Source of the DNA: DASUPK01 sp963800285
GTDB lineage: Bacteria > Actinomycetota > Thermoleophilia > Solirubrobacterales > 70-9
Assembly (NCBI GenBank): GCA_963800285.1
Contig: CAWDAL010000008.1
Span: forward strand, 1-64,000
Length of the DNA: 64,000 bases
Direction of reading: 5' to 3'
Part shown: positions 40,939-51,785 of the stretch, one piece after another
How the letters are laid out: the number at the start of each line of letters is the position of its first letter
Numbering within the stretch: the stretch's first letter is position 1
Notes under the pieces: model-generated
The model's input: only the letters and a program-made list of their open reading frames with translations
What the model was told of the DNA's origin: nothing
The model's database searches: none
Position numbers and translations under genes: made by a program

Positions 40939-41343
40939 CTACTCCGACAGCCCGGCGGGTTCGAGGGCCTGAGCCTTGTCAGTAAAGCCGTCGACACGGA
41001 CTATGAGACCTTCCCGAAACGCGTATACGTCGGTGAGCTCGGTATCGAGCTCGATGCCAGCTCTCCCGCGTGTGCGCCACCGCTCAACGGCTAGGACTCG
41101 CCCGTCAGGGGCCTCGATTATCTCCTTGAACTCGACGGTCACCGCCTCCCAGGTGTCGGCGAGCAGCTCCACAATGAACACCCTGGCCTCCTCGCGGCCG
41201 CGGAAATGGCGGGGCTCACCCGGAGCGCGGAGAGCGGTAGAAATCTCGCACTCCGGATGCAGGTACTTGAGGGCGTCGTCGAACAGGCGACGGTTGAACG
41301 CCTCGTAGAAGAGTCGGATGGTTTCCAGGTTCTCCTCCGACAT
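40939..41343 (-). CDS. SnoaL-like protein, single copy next to the array
   Basis: 134 residues: MSEENLETIRLFYEAFNRRL, YLHPECEISTALRAPGEPRH, GREEARVFIVELLADTWEAV, VERWRTRGRAGIELDTELTD and the tail QALEPAGLSE. It has its own GATACT box and is separated from the array by two hairpin repeats, so it is a separate transcription unit in the same orientation. Confidence 0.82.
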   Translation of the reverse strand: MSEENLETIRLFYEAFNRRLFDDALKYLHPECEISTALRAPGEPRHFRGREEARVFIVELLADTWEAVTVEFKEIIEAPDGRVLAVERWRTRGRAGIELDTELTDVYAFREGLIVRVDGFTDKAQALEPAGLSE

Positions 41344-41352
41344 CGCCCACGC

Positions 41353-41358
41353 AGTATC
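41353..41358 (-). promoter_or_regulatory. GATACT -10-like box, 9 nt before ATG
   Basis: On the minus strand gagatactgcgtgggcg leads into ATG 41343; it is nearly identical to the box at 13972. Confidence 0.5.
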
Positions 41359-41379
41359 TCTCGACGGAGTACTGCTTTC

Positions 41380-42681
41380 TCTTTGAAGACGGTCCAGCTG
41401 TCAAGGGGGCGATCGTCCCGCCGCCGTCGTTGTCCTCGTGCCGCTCCCAGCTGGTGGATGAGTTGGGCTCATTTCTCTTTCGGCGCTCGGGGCGCAGATC
41501 GTTCCTGGGAGCTGCCTCGGCCGCTCAATTCCATGCAGGACCGTCAGGCGGTCAGAAAGCAGCCGGAGTTCGCCGAGGCAGGTTGTTTGAAGGGCTCTTG
41601 GCGCGAGAGCATGTGCCAGGCCGCAATCAAGAGCTTGCGGGCGACCGCCGACTTCGCCGGGTTCTTGCCGTGGCGGGCCGAGACCCGCAGGTAGTGGCCG
41701 TGCCAGGGGTTGGAGGGCCGCCAGGCGTTGTTGGCGGCCTCGACCGCCGCCCAGCGCAGGGTCCGGGAGCCGGCCTTGGAGAGCGCGCCCGTCGCCGAGC
41801 GCTCGCCCGACTGACTGATCCGCGGAGCAAGGCCCGCGTAGCCGATCAGCTTGCCGGGCCCCGGGAAGCGAGAGACCTCGCCGATCTCGGCGGCGAAGGT
41901 GAGGCTGAGCAGCGGGCCCACCCCCGGAATCGTCGCCAAGAGGCGAGCGCGCTCGTCGGTGCGGGCAAGTGGAGCGAGCTCGCGGTCGATCGGGTCGATG
42001 CGATGGTCCATCTCTGCGGCCAGCTCGAGCAGCTCCGCGATCGAGGCCCGCCAGACCTCGGGCACCCCGCGGCGCTCGAGCAGATCGATCGCATCCGGCT
42101 TCCGCAGTCGGGCGTGGGAGATCCGCAGCCCGAACTGGGTGAGCAGGCCGAAGATCCTGTTGCGAGCCGAGGTCCGGGCCTTCACCAGGTGCATGCGCCG
42201 GCGCAGGCGCTCGCGGAGCGCCCGGTCCTCGATCGAGGGAACCCAGAGCTCGGGGACCAGGTCTCGCCGGCAGAGCTCCGCCAGCACCCTGGCGTCGACC
42301 TTGTCGGTCTTGCAGGCGAGCGGGGCGACGTCTCTGACCTTGCGAGCGTGGGCGACCTTCATCTCCCAGCCCGCGCTCTGCAACTGATCGCGGACCCAGA
42401 CCGCGCCGCTCATCATCTCGACGCAGCCCGAGGCCTCGGTGCCGAGCTCCGAGACCAACCTGGCGAGCCCGTCTTCATTGGCCGGGATCAGCCCCTCGGC
42501 TGCGATCTCCCCGCCCTCGCCCATCGCGCAGAAGGCCGCGCGCCCGTAGGCCCAATCGATTCCGACATAGTTCATGTCGGGGTCTCCTCTCCTCGCTTGA
42601 ACGGCAGTGCCAACCGCGGTTCTAGTGAGCGCGGCGGAGGCCCCTTTCAGTTCAGAGGAGGAGCGGGACCTTCATGACATT
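41380..42681 (-). mobile_element. IS110-family insertion sequence inside a hairpin repeat
   Basis: The transposase gene is flanked on the left by ctgctttc (41372-41379) and on the right by catgcaaagcag (42683-42694). Joined, these rebuild the intact repeat seen at 51441-51460, so the element of about 1.3 kb appears to have entered the loop of that hairpin. There are no long terminal inverted repeats, as expected for IS110. The non-coding ends are about 105 bases before and 164 bases after the gene. The exact ends are uncertain by a few bases. Confidence 0.7.
41544..42575 (-). CDS. IS110-family transposase
   Basis: 343 residues. The N-terminal RuvC-like DEDD domain begins MNYVGIDWAYGRAAFCAMGE, has a second acidic site in CVEMMSGAVW and the CKTDKVDARVLAEL segment. 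The C-terminal transposase-20 domain shows LLATIPGVGPLLSLTFAAEI, FPGPGKLIGYAGLAPRISQS and the serine region GSRTLRWAAVEAANNAW. IS110 recombinases use a bridge RNA encoded in the element's non-coding end. The gene is full length, so the element may be active. Confidence 0.92.
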   Translation of the reverse strand: MNYVGIDWAYGRAAFCAMGEGGEIAAEGLIPANEDGLARLVSELGTEASGCVEMMSGAVWVRDQLQSAGWEMKVAHARKVRDVAPLACKTDKVDARVLAELCRRDLVPELWVPSIEDRALRERLRRRMHLVKARTSARNRIFGLLTQFGLRISHARLRKPDAIDLLERRGVPEVWRASIAELLELAAEMDHRIDPIDRELAPLARTDERARLLATIPGVGPLLSLTFAAEIGEVSRFPGPGKLIGYAGLAPRISQSGERSATGALSKAGSRTLRWAAVEAANNAWRPSNPWHGHYLRVSARHGKNPAKSAVARKLLIAAWHMLSRQEPFKQPASANSGCFLTA

Positions 42682-42876
42682 CCATGCAAAGCAGTAGTGC
42701 CCGGCCTTGCACGAGTACCACCCTTTTCCGATCGGGCTCGCGCTGCCGCCCCTGGTGGTGGGACCTCCAGCCCCTAAGCCCGATACAAAACACCGCCCGC
42801 TGAAGATCAGTAGTTCAAGCGGATAACATGGAGGCTCCCCGGACTAGCGTCGGGTGAAGAAAGGAAGGGAGCAGCG

Positions 42877-43026
42877 GTGTACGCAAGCGTACGCCGGGAC
42901 AAGATGGGAGCCGGCTCGCTCGACTCCCTCACGCATCGCGTCGACGCGGAGTTCGCTCCCGCCCTCGCCCAGCAACCTGGGTTCAACGCCGGCCCGGGGT
43001 CTCGGAGAAGGTTGGGCCAGCCGTGA
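42877..43026 (+). pseudogene. Truncated antibiotic-biosynthesis-monooxygenase-like gene
   Basis: From GTG 42877, with an aaggaaggga ribosome site, the frame reads VYASVRRDKMGAGSLDSLTH and DAEFAPALAQQPGF, a typical ABM-domain front half, and then becomes unrelated and stops after 49 residues. The second half of the domain is missing. The stop overlaps the next small frame (GTGA). Confidence 0.5.
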
Positions 43027-43160
43027 GGCGTCTGTGGGATCGTCTGAACCGCAAGATCTTCGGATGTGCTCTGGCGGGATCGTTGCTTTTGGTGGCGGCG
43101 TCGCCCGCGGTTGCGGCCCCGCCGGCGAAAGTAAGGGTGATTCGCAGCGGTCATGTCTAA
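43023..43160 (+). pseudogene. Signal-peptide fragment of a secreted protein
   Basis: A 45-residue frame: a basic start (RRLWDRLNRKIFG), a hydrophobic core (CALAGSLLLVAASPAVAA) with an Ala-x-Ala cleavage site, then 17 residues before a stop. It is either the cut front of a secreted protein or a very small exported peptide. Confidence 0.4.
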
Positions 43161-43518
43161 CGACATGACCGATCGGGAGACCAAAGCTCTCCGTCTGAGC
43201 CGCTCCGCGATGGATCTGTAGGGCCCACTGCCGCGGCCGTCGAGAATCGCTCTCAGTCGGCTAGCCTCGGCCCGGCAGGGTCCCCCGCGATGGCGTGCGT
43301 CTGAGCGCCGCCCCTCAAGTGAGGTGCCACGCATCACACAAGTCCTCACCGGCCGTCACCCCACCGCTCGGGATGCTCCGATTCGGCTCCGACGCCTGAG
43401 GCAGCCTGAATCTGATCGACAGGCCGCAAACGAGATTGATGCCTGTTTGATGCCTTAATCCCGCGGGAGGGCGCTGCAACCCACTGAGGAAGTGCGTGGA
43501 TCGCAGGGACTTCTTGAG
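43161..43518. other. Non-coding stretch before the tRNA-Arg fragment
   Basis: I see no supported gene, hairpin repeat or clear promoter here. Confidence 0.4.
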
Positions 43519-43564
43519 CGCGCCCGACAGGATTCGAACCTGTGACCTTCGGTTTCGTAGACCG
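43519..43564 (-). repeat. tRNA-Arg(ACG) 3'-end fragment (candidate att remnant)
   Basis: Read on the minus strand: anticodon loop CTACGAA (43554-43560), variable AGGTC, T arm with loop TTCGAAT and 3' acceptor strand CGGGCGC (43520-43526). Homology to a tRNA ends within the anticodon stem, so the D arm and 5' strand are absent. Bases 43519-43554 are repeated exactly at 50031-50066. In other frames this DNA gives the false protein motif DRIRTCDLRF. Confidence 0.72.
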
Positions 43565-43794
43565 CGGATGGAGTTCGGTGGGGCTCGTTTGGGCTCAGGA
43601 TTCGGCTCTAAATCGGCCCTCCCTCGATTCTTCGTCTGGGTTCGTCTGGGCTCCGTCCCGCCCGTTGCCCTTTTGTTGCCCTCATCGAAGCTGGGCTGGC
43701 CCCGTCAGCGGGAGCTGGTGCTGCTGCTCCTCGTTCGCTCCCGCCTTCCACTTGTGCGGGACTTCCCAGACCGCACTTCCTAGCGGCTCCCGAC

Positions 43795-45021
43795 TCAGGC
43801 GGCAACGGCGGCCTTGGTCGCGACCACGCCATCCTCCTGCAGACGGCCGATCTCAGCATCGCTGAGGCCGAGCACCTCCGCGAGCACCTCGTCGGTGTGC
43901 TCGCCGAGCAGTGGGGCGCGGCGCACCGGCACGCGCTCGACCTGACCGAACTCGAGCGGCGAGCCCGGCATCAGGTGGGAGCCGATCCCCGGCTGCTCGA
44001 CCTCGTCGAACATCGGGTTGTCGGTCGAACAGCGCGGATCTCCGTCGACTAGCTCCATGAATGTCTGGTAGGGGCCCCAGCAGACCCCGTGCGCGTCGAA
44101 GACCTCCCGGATCTCGTCCAGCGTGCGGGCCGTGGTCCATGGCTTCAGCGTCGCGCCGATCACCTCGCGTGCTACGAACCGATCCCCTTCCTTGTCTAGG
44201 TCAACATCGAGCATCCGCTCCAGGGCCTCGAAGGTCTCGCCGAGACCGGTCGCCTCAACCAGGCTCCGCCACTGGCGCAAGGTCAATGCCACGATCATGA
44301 TGCGCTGCGCCCCCTTGGTCAGGAAATCGCGGCCAAACGCACCGTAGAGGTAGTTACCGTCCTTGGGCCGCTCCCGGCGGCAGATCTGCGCCTCGGCGAT
44401 CTTGCCGAGGTTGCCGACCATCGCGAAGGCGACGTCGGAGAGCGCGACCCTGACCAACTGGCCCTCGCCGGTCCGGGTCCGATGCCGTTCGGCCGCCAGC
44501 ATCCCGCCCGCGGCCAGCGTGCCCGTGATTGCATCCCAGGCCGGCAACAGATGGTTGAAGGGAATCGAGAGGTGCCGCGGGCCGGTGGCCCACGGAAACC
44601 CGGTGGCCGGGTTGACGGTGTAGTCCACCGCGGAGGTGCCGTCGTAATTGCCGTTGATGCTGACCATGATCAGATCCTCTCGGCCCTCCCGCAGGGCCTC
44701 GTAGTCGAGCCAACCCCGGGCCGGGAAGTTGGTCAGGAAGAGACCGGCCTCGTCACCGGGAGCGGTGATCAGGGCGGTCGCGAGTTCCTGGCCTGCAGGC
44801 GATCGGAGGTCCACCTGGATAGAGCGCTTGCCCTTGTTCATGCCCGTCCAGAAGAGGCTCTTGCCGTCCTCGGTCACCGGCCAGCGGTTTCGGTCGAGGC
44901 CCCCGCCGATCGGGTCAAAACGGATCACATCGGCGCCGAGCTGCGCCAGCGTCATGCCGCCCAGGGGCGCCGCCACGAAGGCGGAGCCCTCCACAACTCG
45001 CATGCCCTCCAGAATTCCCAT
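43795..45021 (-). CDS. mct: 2-Methylfumaryl-CoA (mesaconyl-CoA) isomerase/CoA-transferase, CaiB/BaiF family
   Basis: 408 residues of the class III CoA-transferase fold. The front (RVVEGSAFVAAPLGGMTLAQ, LGADVIRFDPIGGGLD, NKGKRSIQVDLRSPAGQEL and FLTNFPARGWLDYEAL) closely matches, from memory, the Chloroflexus intramolecular mesaconyl-C1/C4-CoA transferase (Mct). VDYTVNPATGFPWATGP is also in that subgroup. It would move CoA between carboxyls of mesaconate or from a donor such as succinyl-CoA. It is read just after the hydratase gene on the same strand (23 bases apart). The exact substrate is inferred from the subgroup and neighbours. Confidence 0.82.
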   Translation of the reverse strand: MGILEGMRVVEGSAFVAAPLGGMTLAQLGADVIRFDPIGGGLDRNRWPVTEDGKSLFWTGMNKGKRSIQVDLRSPAGQELATALITAPGDEAGLFLTNFPARGWLDYEALREGREDLIMVSINGNYDGTSAVDYTVNPATGFPWATGPRHLSIPFNHLLPAWDAITGTLAAGGMLAAERHRTRTGEGQLVRVALSDVAFAMVGNLGKIAEAQICRRERPKDGNYLYGAFGRDFLTKGAQRIMIVALTLRQWRSLVEATGLGETFEALERMLDVDLDKEGDRFVAREVIGATLKPWTTARTLDEIREVFDAHGVCWGPYQTFMELVDGDPRCSTDNPMFDEVEQPGIGSHLMPGSPLEFGQVERVPVRRAPLLGEHTDEVLAEVLGLSDAEIGRLQEDGVVATKAAVAA

Positions 45022-45044
45022 CGTCGCGAACCCCTTTCTACTCC

Positions 45045-46067
45045 CTAGGCCATCAATCCCACGAAGCTCCAGTCGAGAACCTTGGCGATCTCGCCGTTCC
45101 CGGAGCGGTCGGCCTGCACCCGAGCGCGCAGGTCGACCAGGCCTCCGCCCCCCTCGAGCGGTTGCGCCCCCTCGATGCTGAGTTCGGTCGCCAGGACGTC
45201 GCCCTCGAACACCGGAGCGAGGTGGTCGCAGCCATGCCAGGCGACAATCGTGACCAGATTGGAAATCGCTCGCGTGGCCTGCGCTGCCGCGACGGCGATC
45301 GTGTGACCGCCGTAAACGAGCCGGCGCCCATGCGCGCTCGCCCCGGGATCGGTGTGCGCCTTGGCGAGGTTAAGGGTGAGTCGGGCCAGCTCCGGCGCCG
45401 AGCTCACGGTATCGCGGCCGCCGACCTCGAAGGTGGCTCCGACCTCGAGTTCGGCGAAGTGCGCCCCTGGGACACACTCTCGGAAGCGGTCGAGCCTCCA
45501 CTTGCCGGGGATGGCGGCGGCGACCCGCTCCGGGTCGAGCTCGTCGGGAATCTCCTCGAAACGGTCGGCGTGTCCGGTCTCGGCCGTCGGGTCTCGCAGC
45601 GGGATCATCGGGCAGCGCCAAAAGTCGAGCACAACCTCGCCACGCTGGTTCTCCGTCCGGATCCGCAGGGCGACCAGTCCGCTCGCCGTGCCGTCCTCCC
45701 GGGCCCGGTTCTGCTTCAGCCCGACGACCTCGGTTTGAGTTCGCAGCGTGTCGCCGATATGAGCTGGATGCAGCAGCACCAGGCCCCGGTAGAAGAGGTT
45801 GCCCAGAACACGCTGGGTCGGCCCGGTCGACTGACCGATCGAGACATCACAGACCAGGTTCGGATGCGCGAGGGCCCGGTCCCGTCCTGTGACCGCAGCG
45901 CTCAGCTTGGCGTCGAGCGGCAACCTCAACCTGTCTCCGACCAGCGCCTGATGGAGGGCGGCGTGGCCGGAGGTGAGCGTGAGCGCAGGCGCTTCGTCGA
46001 AGACGTCGCCAACCGCAAAGTCCTCGAAATGGGGACCGTCGCTGACGATCCGCTCGCTCGCTTCCAA
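45045..46067 (-). CDS. mch: 2-Methylfumaryl-CoA (mesaconyl-CoA) hydratase, double hot-dog MaoC type
   Basis: 340 residues with two MaoC-like hot-dog halves. The first has FEDFAVGDVFDEAPALTLTS and HPAHIGDTLRTQTEVVGLKQ, the second LVYGGHTIAVAAAQATRAIS and FEGDVLATELSIEG, ending VLDWSFVGLM. The same order (FEDF.VG, YPGDTL.T.SEVIGL, RIVYGGH, VLDF.Y.V) is known for Mch of the 3-hydroxypropionate, ethylmalonyl-CoA and methylaspartate routes. It would hydrate mesaconyl-C1-CoA to beta-methylmalyl-CoA. It is divergent from the lyase gene with 98 bases between. Confidence 0.8.
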   Translation of the reverse strand: MEASERIVSDGPHFEDFAVGDVFDEAPALTLTSGHAALHQALVGDRLRLPLDAKLSAAVTGRDRALAHPNLVCDVSIGQSTGPTQRVLGNLFYRGLVLLHPAHIGDTLRTQTEVVGLKQNRAREDGTASGLVALRIRTENQRGEVVLDFWRCPMIPLRDPTAETGHADRFEEIPDELDPERVAAAIPGKWRLDRFRECVPGAHFAELEVGATFEVGGRDTVSSAPELARLTLNLAKAHTDPGASAHGRRLVYGGHTIAVAAAQATRAISNLVTIVAWHGCDHLAPVFEGDVLATELSIEGAQPLEGGGGLVDLRARVQADRSGNGEIAKVLDWSFVGLMA

Positions 46068-46165
46068 CTTCTCCTCCTCGACGTGACCGCGCCGACCGTC
46101 CCGGTCCGAGGCTTATGGCACGAGGCAGGTGAGGCTAGCTGATTTCGAGACTATGCTCGCGAGGT

Positions 46166-47056
46166 GTGAGATCCCGCCGCTCCTGTCTCTCGGTTCCTGC
46201 CTCCTCGCCGAAGATGCTCGCCAAAGCGCGGTCGCTGCCAGCCGACGAGATCGTGATCGACCTCGAGGACTCCGTCACCCCCGACGCGAAGGAGGCGGCG
46301 CGATCCGCAGCCTGCGCGGCGATCGCTGAGGACTGGGGCGGCCGCGCCGTGGCGGTTCGCGTCAACGGAATGGGCACCGAGTGGTGGGAGCGAGACGTGA
46401 CCGAGCTTGCCAAGGCCGGCGGCGGCACGCTCGGCAGCCTAGTGATCCCGAAGTGCGAGACGGCTGCCCAGATCGACGCCGTCGAGCGCCTCCTCGAGGG
46501 GACGGAGGACAGTGCCGGCTTCGACCAGCCTCGCGTCGGACTGCAGGCGCTGATTGAGACCGCCGCCGGACTCGTCCGCGTGGGCGAGATCGCCGACGCT
46601 CGTCTTCGGCTCGAGACGATGATCGTCGGATACGCCGACCTGGGAGCCTCGCTCGGCCGTCCGGCGGGAGGCCGGTATCCGGGTGACCGCTGGCACTGGG
46701 TGCGCGAGACCGTGCTCGTCAACGCCCGCGCCGCCGGCCTGGCGGCGATCGACGGGCCGCACCTGGACGTCTCAGACGAGGAAGGGCTGCGGTCTTCCGC
46801 CTCGAGCGCCCGCGCCCTGGGCTACGACGGAAAGTGGGCGATCCACCCGAGCCAGCTCGACCCGCTCAACGAGATCTTCTCCCCGACGCCGGAGGAGTTC
46901 GAGCGCGCCCACGCCGTGCTGGAGGCACTGGACGCTGCCGGGGATCGAGGCGCCGTGCAGCTGGATGGCGAAATGATCGACGAGGCCAGCCGGAAGCAGG
47001 CCGACCAATTGATCGCGCGGGGCAAGGCGGCGGGCATGGGCGCGACCGAGGCCTAG
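46166..47056 (+). CDS. mcl: HpcH/HpaI-family lyase, malyl-CoA/beta-methylmalyl-CoA lyase-like (CitE type)
   Basis: 296 residues from GTG 46166. Motifs: RRSCLSVPASSPKMLAKARS, DEIVIDLEDSVTPDAKEAAR, AVRVNGMGTEWWERDV (arginine that holds the substrate), LVIPKCETAAQID, LQALIETAAGLV (metal-binding glutamate) and YADLGASLGR (metal-binding aspartate), then GKWAIHPSQLDPLNEIF. These fit magnesium-dependent CoA-ester lyases. With mct and mch it would split beta-methylmalyl-CoA to glyoxylate and propionyl-CoA. Other CitE-like reactions (malyl-CoA, citramalyl-CoA) cannot be excluded. Confidence 0.8.
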   Translation: MRSRRSCLSVPASSPKMLAKARSLPADEIVIDLEDSVTPDAKEAARSAACAAIAEDWGGRAVAVRVNGMGTEWWERDVTELAKAGGGTLGSLVIPKCETAAQIDAVERLLEGTEDSAGFDQPRVGLQALIETAAGLVRVGEIADARLRLETMIVGYADLGASLGRPAGGRYPGDRWHWVRETVLVNARAAGLAAIDGPHLDVSDEEGLRSSASSARALGYDGKWAIHPSQLDPLNEIFSPTPEEFERAHAVLEALDAAGDRGAVQLDGEMIDEASRKQADQLIARGKAAGMGATEA

Positions 47057-47090
47057 GCTCCGGATCCCCCTCTGGGTGGCGTTGTTCATG

Positions 47091-49937
<2,847 letters not shown>

Positions 49938-50030
49938 CCACCAGCACCACAGGCTTCGAGGAGCGGGTCCGCTCCTGGGAGGTGGAGTGCCGGACGGCAA
50001 TGGCCAGGGCGGTCAGAGCGAGCACGGCCG

Positions 50031-50066
50031 CGCGCCCGACAGGATTCGAACCTGTGACCTTCGGTT
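50031..50066 (-). repeat. Second tRNA-Arg 3'-end fragment
   Basis: 36 bases identical to 43519-43554 in the same orientation: acceptor 3' strand, T arm, variable loop and half of the anticodon stem. Together the pair encloses the mesaconyl-CoA/ppdK block (6.5 kb). Confidence 0.72.
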
Positions 50067-50079
50067 CTAGGCTCTCGGT

Positions 50080-50697
50080 ATGGGTTGGCTGCGACGGCCG
50101 GGGCTCGTAGTCGCATTGCTGCTTGCCGCCTTCGCTCCTGCCTTGGCTGGACAGGCCAGCTCGCAACTGACCGCAACAGCATCGAAGGCTAAGTTCGTCA
50201 TCAGCCACTGCGACTACCACACCGGCCAGGGCTGCCCCGCTCCGCCCGTGGCGAACAGCTGCCACTTGAAGGGCCAAGCTCAGGATCGCCATTGCACTCC
50301 TGGCGTGCTCAATCCGGCCGTGACCCAGTCGACGAGCAAGCAGACGGTCTGCCACTCCGGCTGGACTGCAACGATTCGTCCGCCGACCAGCTACACGGAA
50401 CCACTGAAGCTCAAGGAGCTGAAGGCGTATGGCTATGGCGGTCGATCGCCGTCCGGATTCGAGCTCGATCATCTGATCTCACTCGAGCTCGCCGGCGACG
50501 CCGCAGGCTACGAGCGGGTCGACCCAGGCGGCCACCACCACCATCACATCGTCTGCCAGAAGTGCGGCAAGGTGATCGCTTTCGAAGACGAGCGGCTTGA
50601 AGGTGCCATCGTCGCGCTCGGCAAGCGTCCTGATTTCAATGTTGCGAGCCACGAGGTCACCCTTCGCGGCGAGTGCGCCGACTGCATGAAGGGCTGA
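50080..50697 (+). CDS. Chimera of a secreted HNH-type protein and a Fur C-terminal domain
   Basis: 205 residues. The front has a signal peptide (GLVVALLLAAFAPALAGQA) and a segment known from secreted actinobacterial HNH-like proteins: CTPGVLNPAVTQSTSKQTVC, GWTATIRPPTSYTEPLKLKE and FELDHLISLELAG. From about residue 147 the sequence becomes the metal-binding dimerisation half of a Fur-family repressor: YERVDPGGHHHHHIVCQKCG, KVIAFEDERLEGAIVALGKR and ECADCMKG. The nuclease lacks its last motif and the repressor lacks its DNA-binding half. The join lies at a stretch (ELAGDA) that fits both families. A non-functional fusion is likely. Confidence 0.75.
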   Translation: MGWLRRPGLVVALLLAAFAPALAGQASSQLTATASKAKFVISHCDYHTGQGCPAPPVANSCHLKGQAQDRHCTPGVLNPAVTQSTSKQTVCHSGWTATIRPPTSYTEPLKLKELKAYGYGGRSPSGFELDHLISLELAGDAAGYERVDPGGHHHHHIVCQKCGKVIAFEDERLEGAIVALGKRPDFNVASHEVTLRGECADCMKG

Positions 50698-50700
50698 GCC

Positions 50701-50742
50701 CCGCTGTTTCCATGCAAAGCGCTGCTTTTCGTCCAAAGCGGC
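50701..50742. repeat. Double hairpin repeat after the chimeric gene
   Basis: cgctgtttccatgcaaagcg is followed directly by gctgcttttcgtccaaagcg plus gc (50721-50742), joining the two variants of the repeat (CCATGC loop and TCGTCC loop) in one place. Confidence 0.65.
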
Positions 50743-50923
50743 TATCTGACGGCTACGCCTCCGAGCGACTCAGTCTGCTGCATCCACGCGGAAGGAGACG
50801 CGATTCGTGTGCCGTCCTTGCTCCTCGGATCCTTTGACAACTCTTAACGCGGGGCTTTCCGGTGCTTAGGGGGCAGCCAAATACCGTCGTCCCGAACAAA
50901 GGCCATGCAAGGCCACAAGGAAG

Positions 50924-51148
50924 GTGGCGATCAAGGTGTCAATGGGACTGATAGTCGTACTGAACGTGGTTCTGGCCGCGGGACTGCTGGTTCTCCTGTC
51001 GGCCGCAATGCTGCTCCCGTACCGTCTGCGGGCAGAGCCTCTCGGGCCCCAAGCTCCACGAACCGAGCAGGCGAGCCGACGCAGGCGCGCCAAGTCCACT
51101 GACGGGCGCGAGCGCGCGGGAACCGAGCCCGCTTACTCGCGTTCGTAA
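50924..51148 (+). CDS. Small single-pass membrane protein
   Basis: 74 residues (fewer if GTG 50936 or ATG 50942 is the start). A membrane helix (GLIVVLNVVLAAGLLVLLSA) is followed by a basic cytosolic tail (RTEQASRRRRAKSTDGRERA). No family is recognised. A strong terminator 10 bases after the stop supports it as a real transcription unit. Confidence 0.55.
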   Translation: MAIKVSMGLIVVLNVVLAAGLLVLLSAAMLLPYRLRAEPLGPQAPRTEQASRRRRAKSTDGRERAGTEPAYSRS

Positions 51149-51157
51149 CAGACGTTG

Positions 51158-51189
51158 CCAACCGCCCCCGGGACGCCGGGGGCGGTTGG
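51158..51189 (+). terminator. Strong GC-rich hairpin
   Basis: CCAACCGCCCCC (51158-51169) pairs perfectly with GGGGGCGGTTGG (51178-51189), and GG/CC inside extends the stem. It follows the small membrane protein gene. Confidence 0.75.
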
Positions 51190-51244
51190 TGCACCGCGCA
51201 ATGGGGAGGCACCGCACGAGGGAGGACAGCTACTCGGAAGATGA

Positions 51245-51434
51245 TCAGCCGAGCCGTATCGAGCTCTTCGTGACTACCCGCTGGCCGTCTAGGTGCTGGG
51301 CGACCGTCAGCTTGTAGCGGCCTGGGGTCGGCGGGCGCAGAGGAGCGGAAGCGGAGCACGAGCTCGCCTCCCGAGGAATCGACTTGCCCTCGGCGAAGGT
51401 GACCCCGTTGCGCGAGAAGCAGGAGCGCAGCGTC
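51245..51434 (-). pseudogene. C-terminal fragment of a secreted protein
   Basis: The last 59 residues of a minus-strand frame read like a beta-rich exported domain (NGVTFAEGKSIPREASSCSA, TPGRYKLTVAQHLDGQRVVT). The frame is interrupted upstream by the perfect palindrome at 51435-51466, after which no protein-like sequence continues. It is probably the remnant of a gene cut by the repeat. Confidence 0.4.
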
Positions 51435-51466
51435 AAACCGCTGCTTTCCATGCAAAGCAGCGGTTT
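51435..51466. repeat. Perfect 32-base palindromic repeat
   Basis: A 13-bp stem (AAACCGCTGCTTT with its complement) around the loop CCATGC. It is the longest and only perfect copy of the hairpin family and the best guide to the intact target of the IS110 element. Confidence 0.75.
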
Positions 51467-51785
51467 CGTGCCTAGCCGTAAACGAGGGTTCCTTCGTTTA
51501 CACCTCCCGGCGATGGCCTCGATGCCGCCGGACTCTCGGACCACTCTTCGAGGTGACCAGCGCGGCTAATCGGCTTCTGGATCAGCCTTGGATCCGGTGT
51601 TTCTGGGCACGTGTAGCAACATCGACTCAGCTTCCGCCAAGTCACCCGTTGTCGCCGGTTGTCTCCCCTCGGCCATCCGGCCAACCGACAGCCAAACGGC
51701 CTTGACCGAGCCGGCGCTCACGGTTAGCCTCCTGCGGTCGGCCGGAGGGGCCCGACAGCCTGGGGAGAAATTCGGAGGAGAAGGA

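Noticed and set aside
39201..40985. A 594-residue plus-strand frame across the SnoaL array
   Set aside because: It only exists because the repeated genes share codon phase; repeated LLRHRLL(R/P)QPGGFEG segments are the reverse complement of the conserved tail and junction.
38832..41343. Integron cassette array
   Set aside because: Despite the cassette-like conserved 3' ends, there is no integron integrase, the repeat is inside coding sequence, and it has no attC-like folded structure. The likeness is kept only as an analogy.
38390..41400. Possible CRISPR array, because short repeats recur
   Set aside because: The repeats are hairpins or gene tails with gene-sized, unequal spacing; there are no regular spacers and no cas genes.
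41430..42677. A 415-residue plus-strand frame over the IS110 element
   Set aside because: Antisense of a full-length transposase with clear motifs.
43496..43783. Plus-strand frame with APDRIRTCDLRF
   Set aside because: It is the antisense translation of the tRNA-Arg 3' fragment, not a protein.
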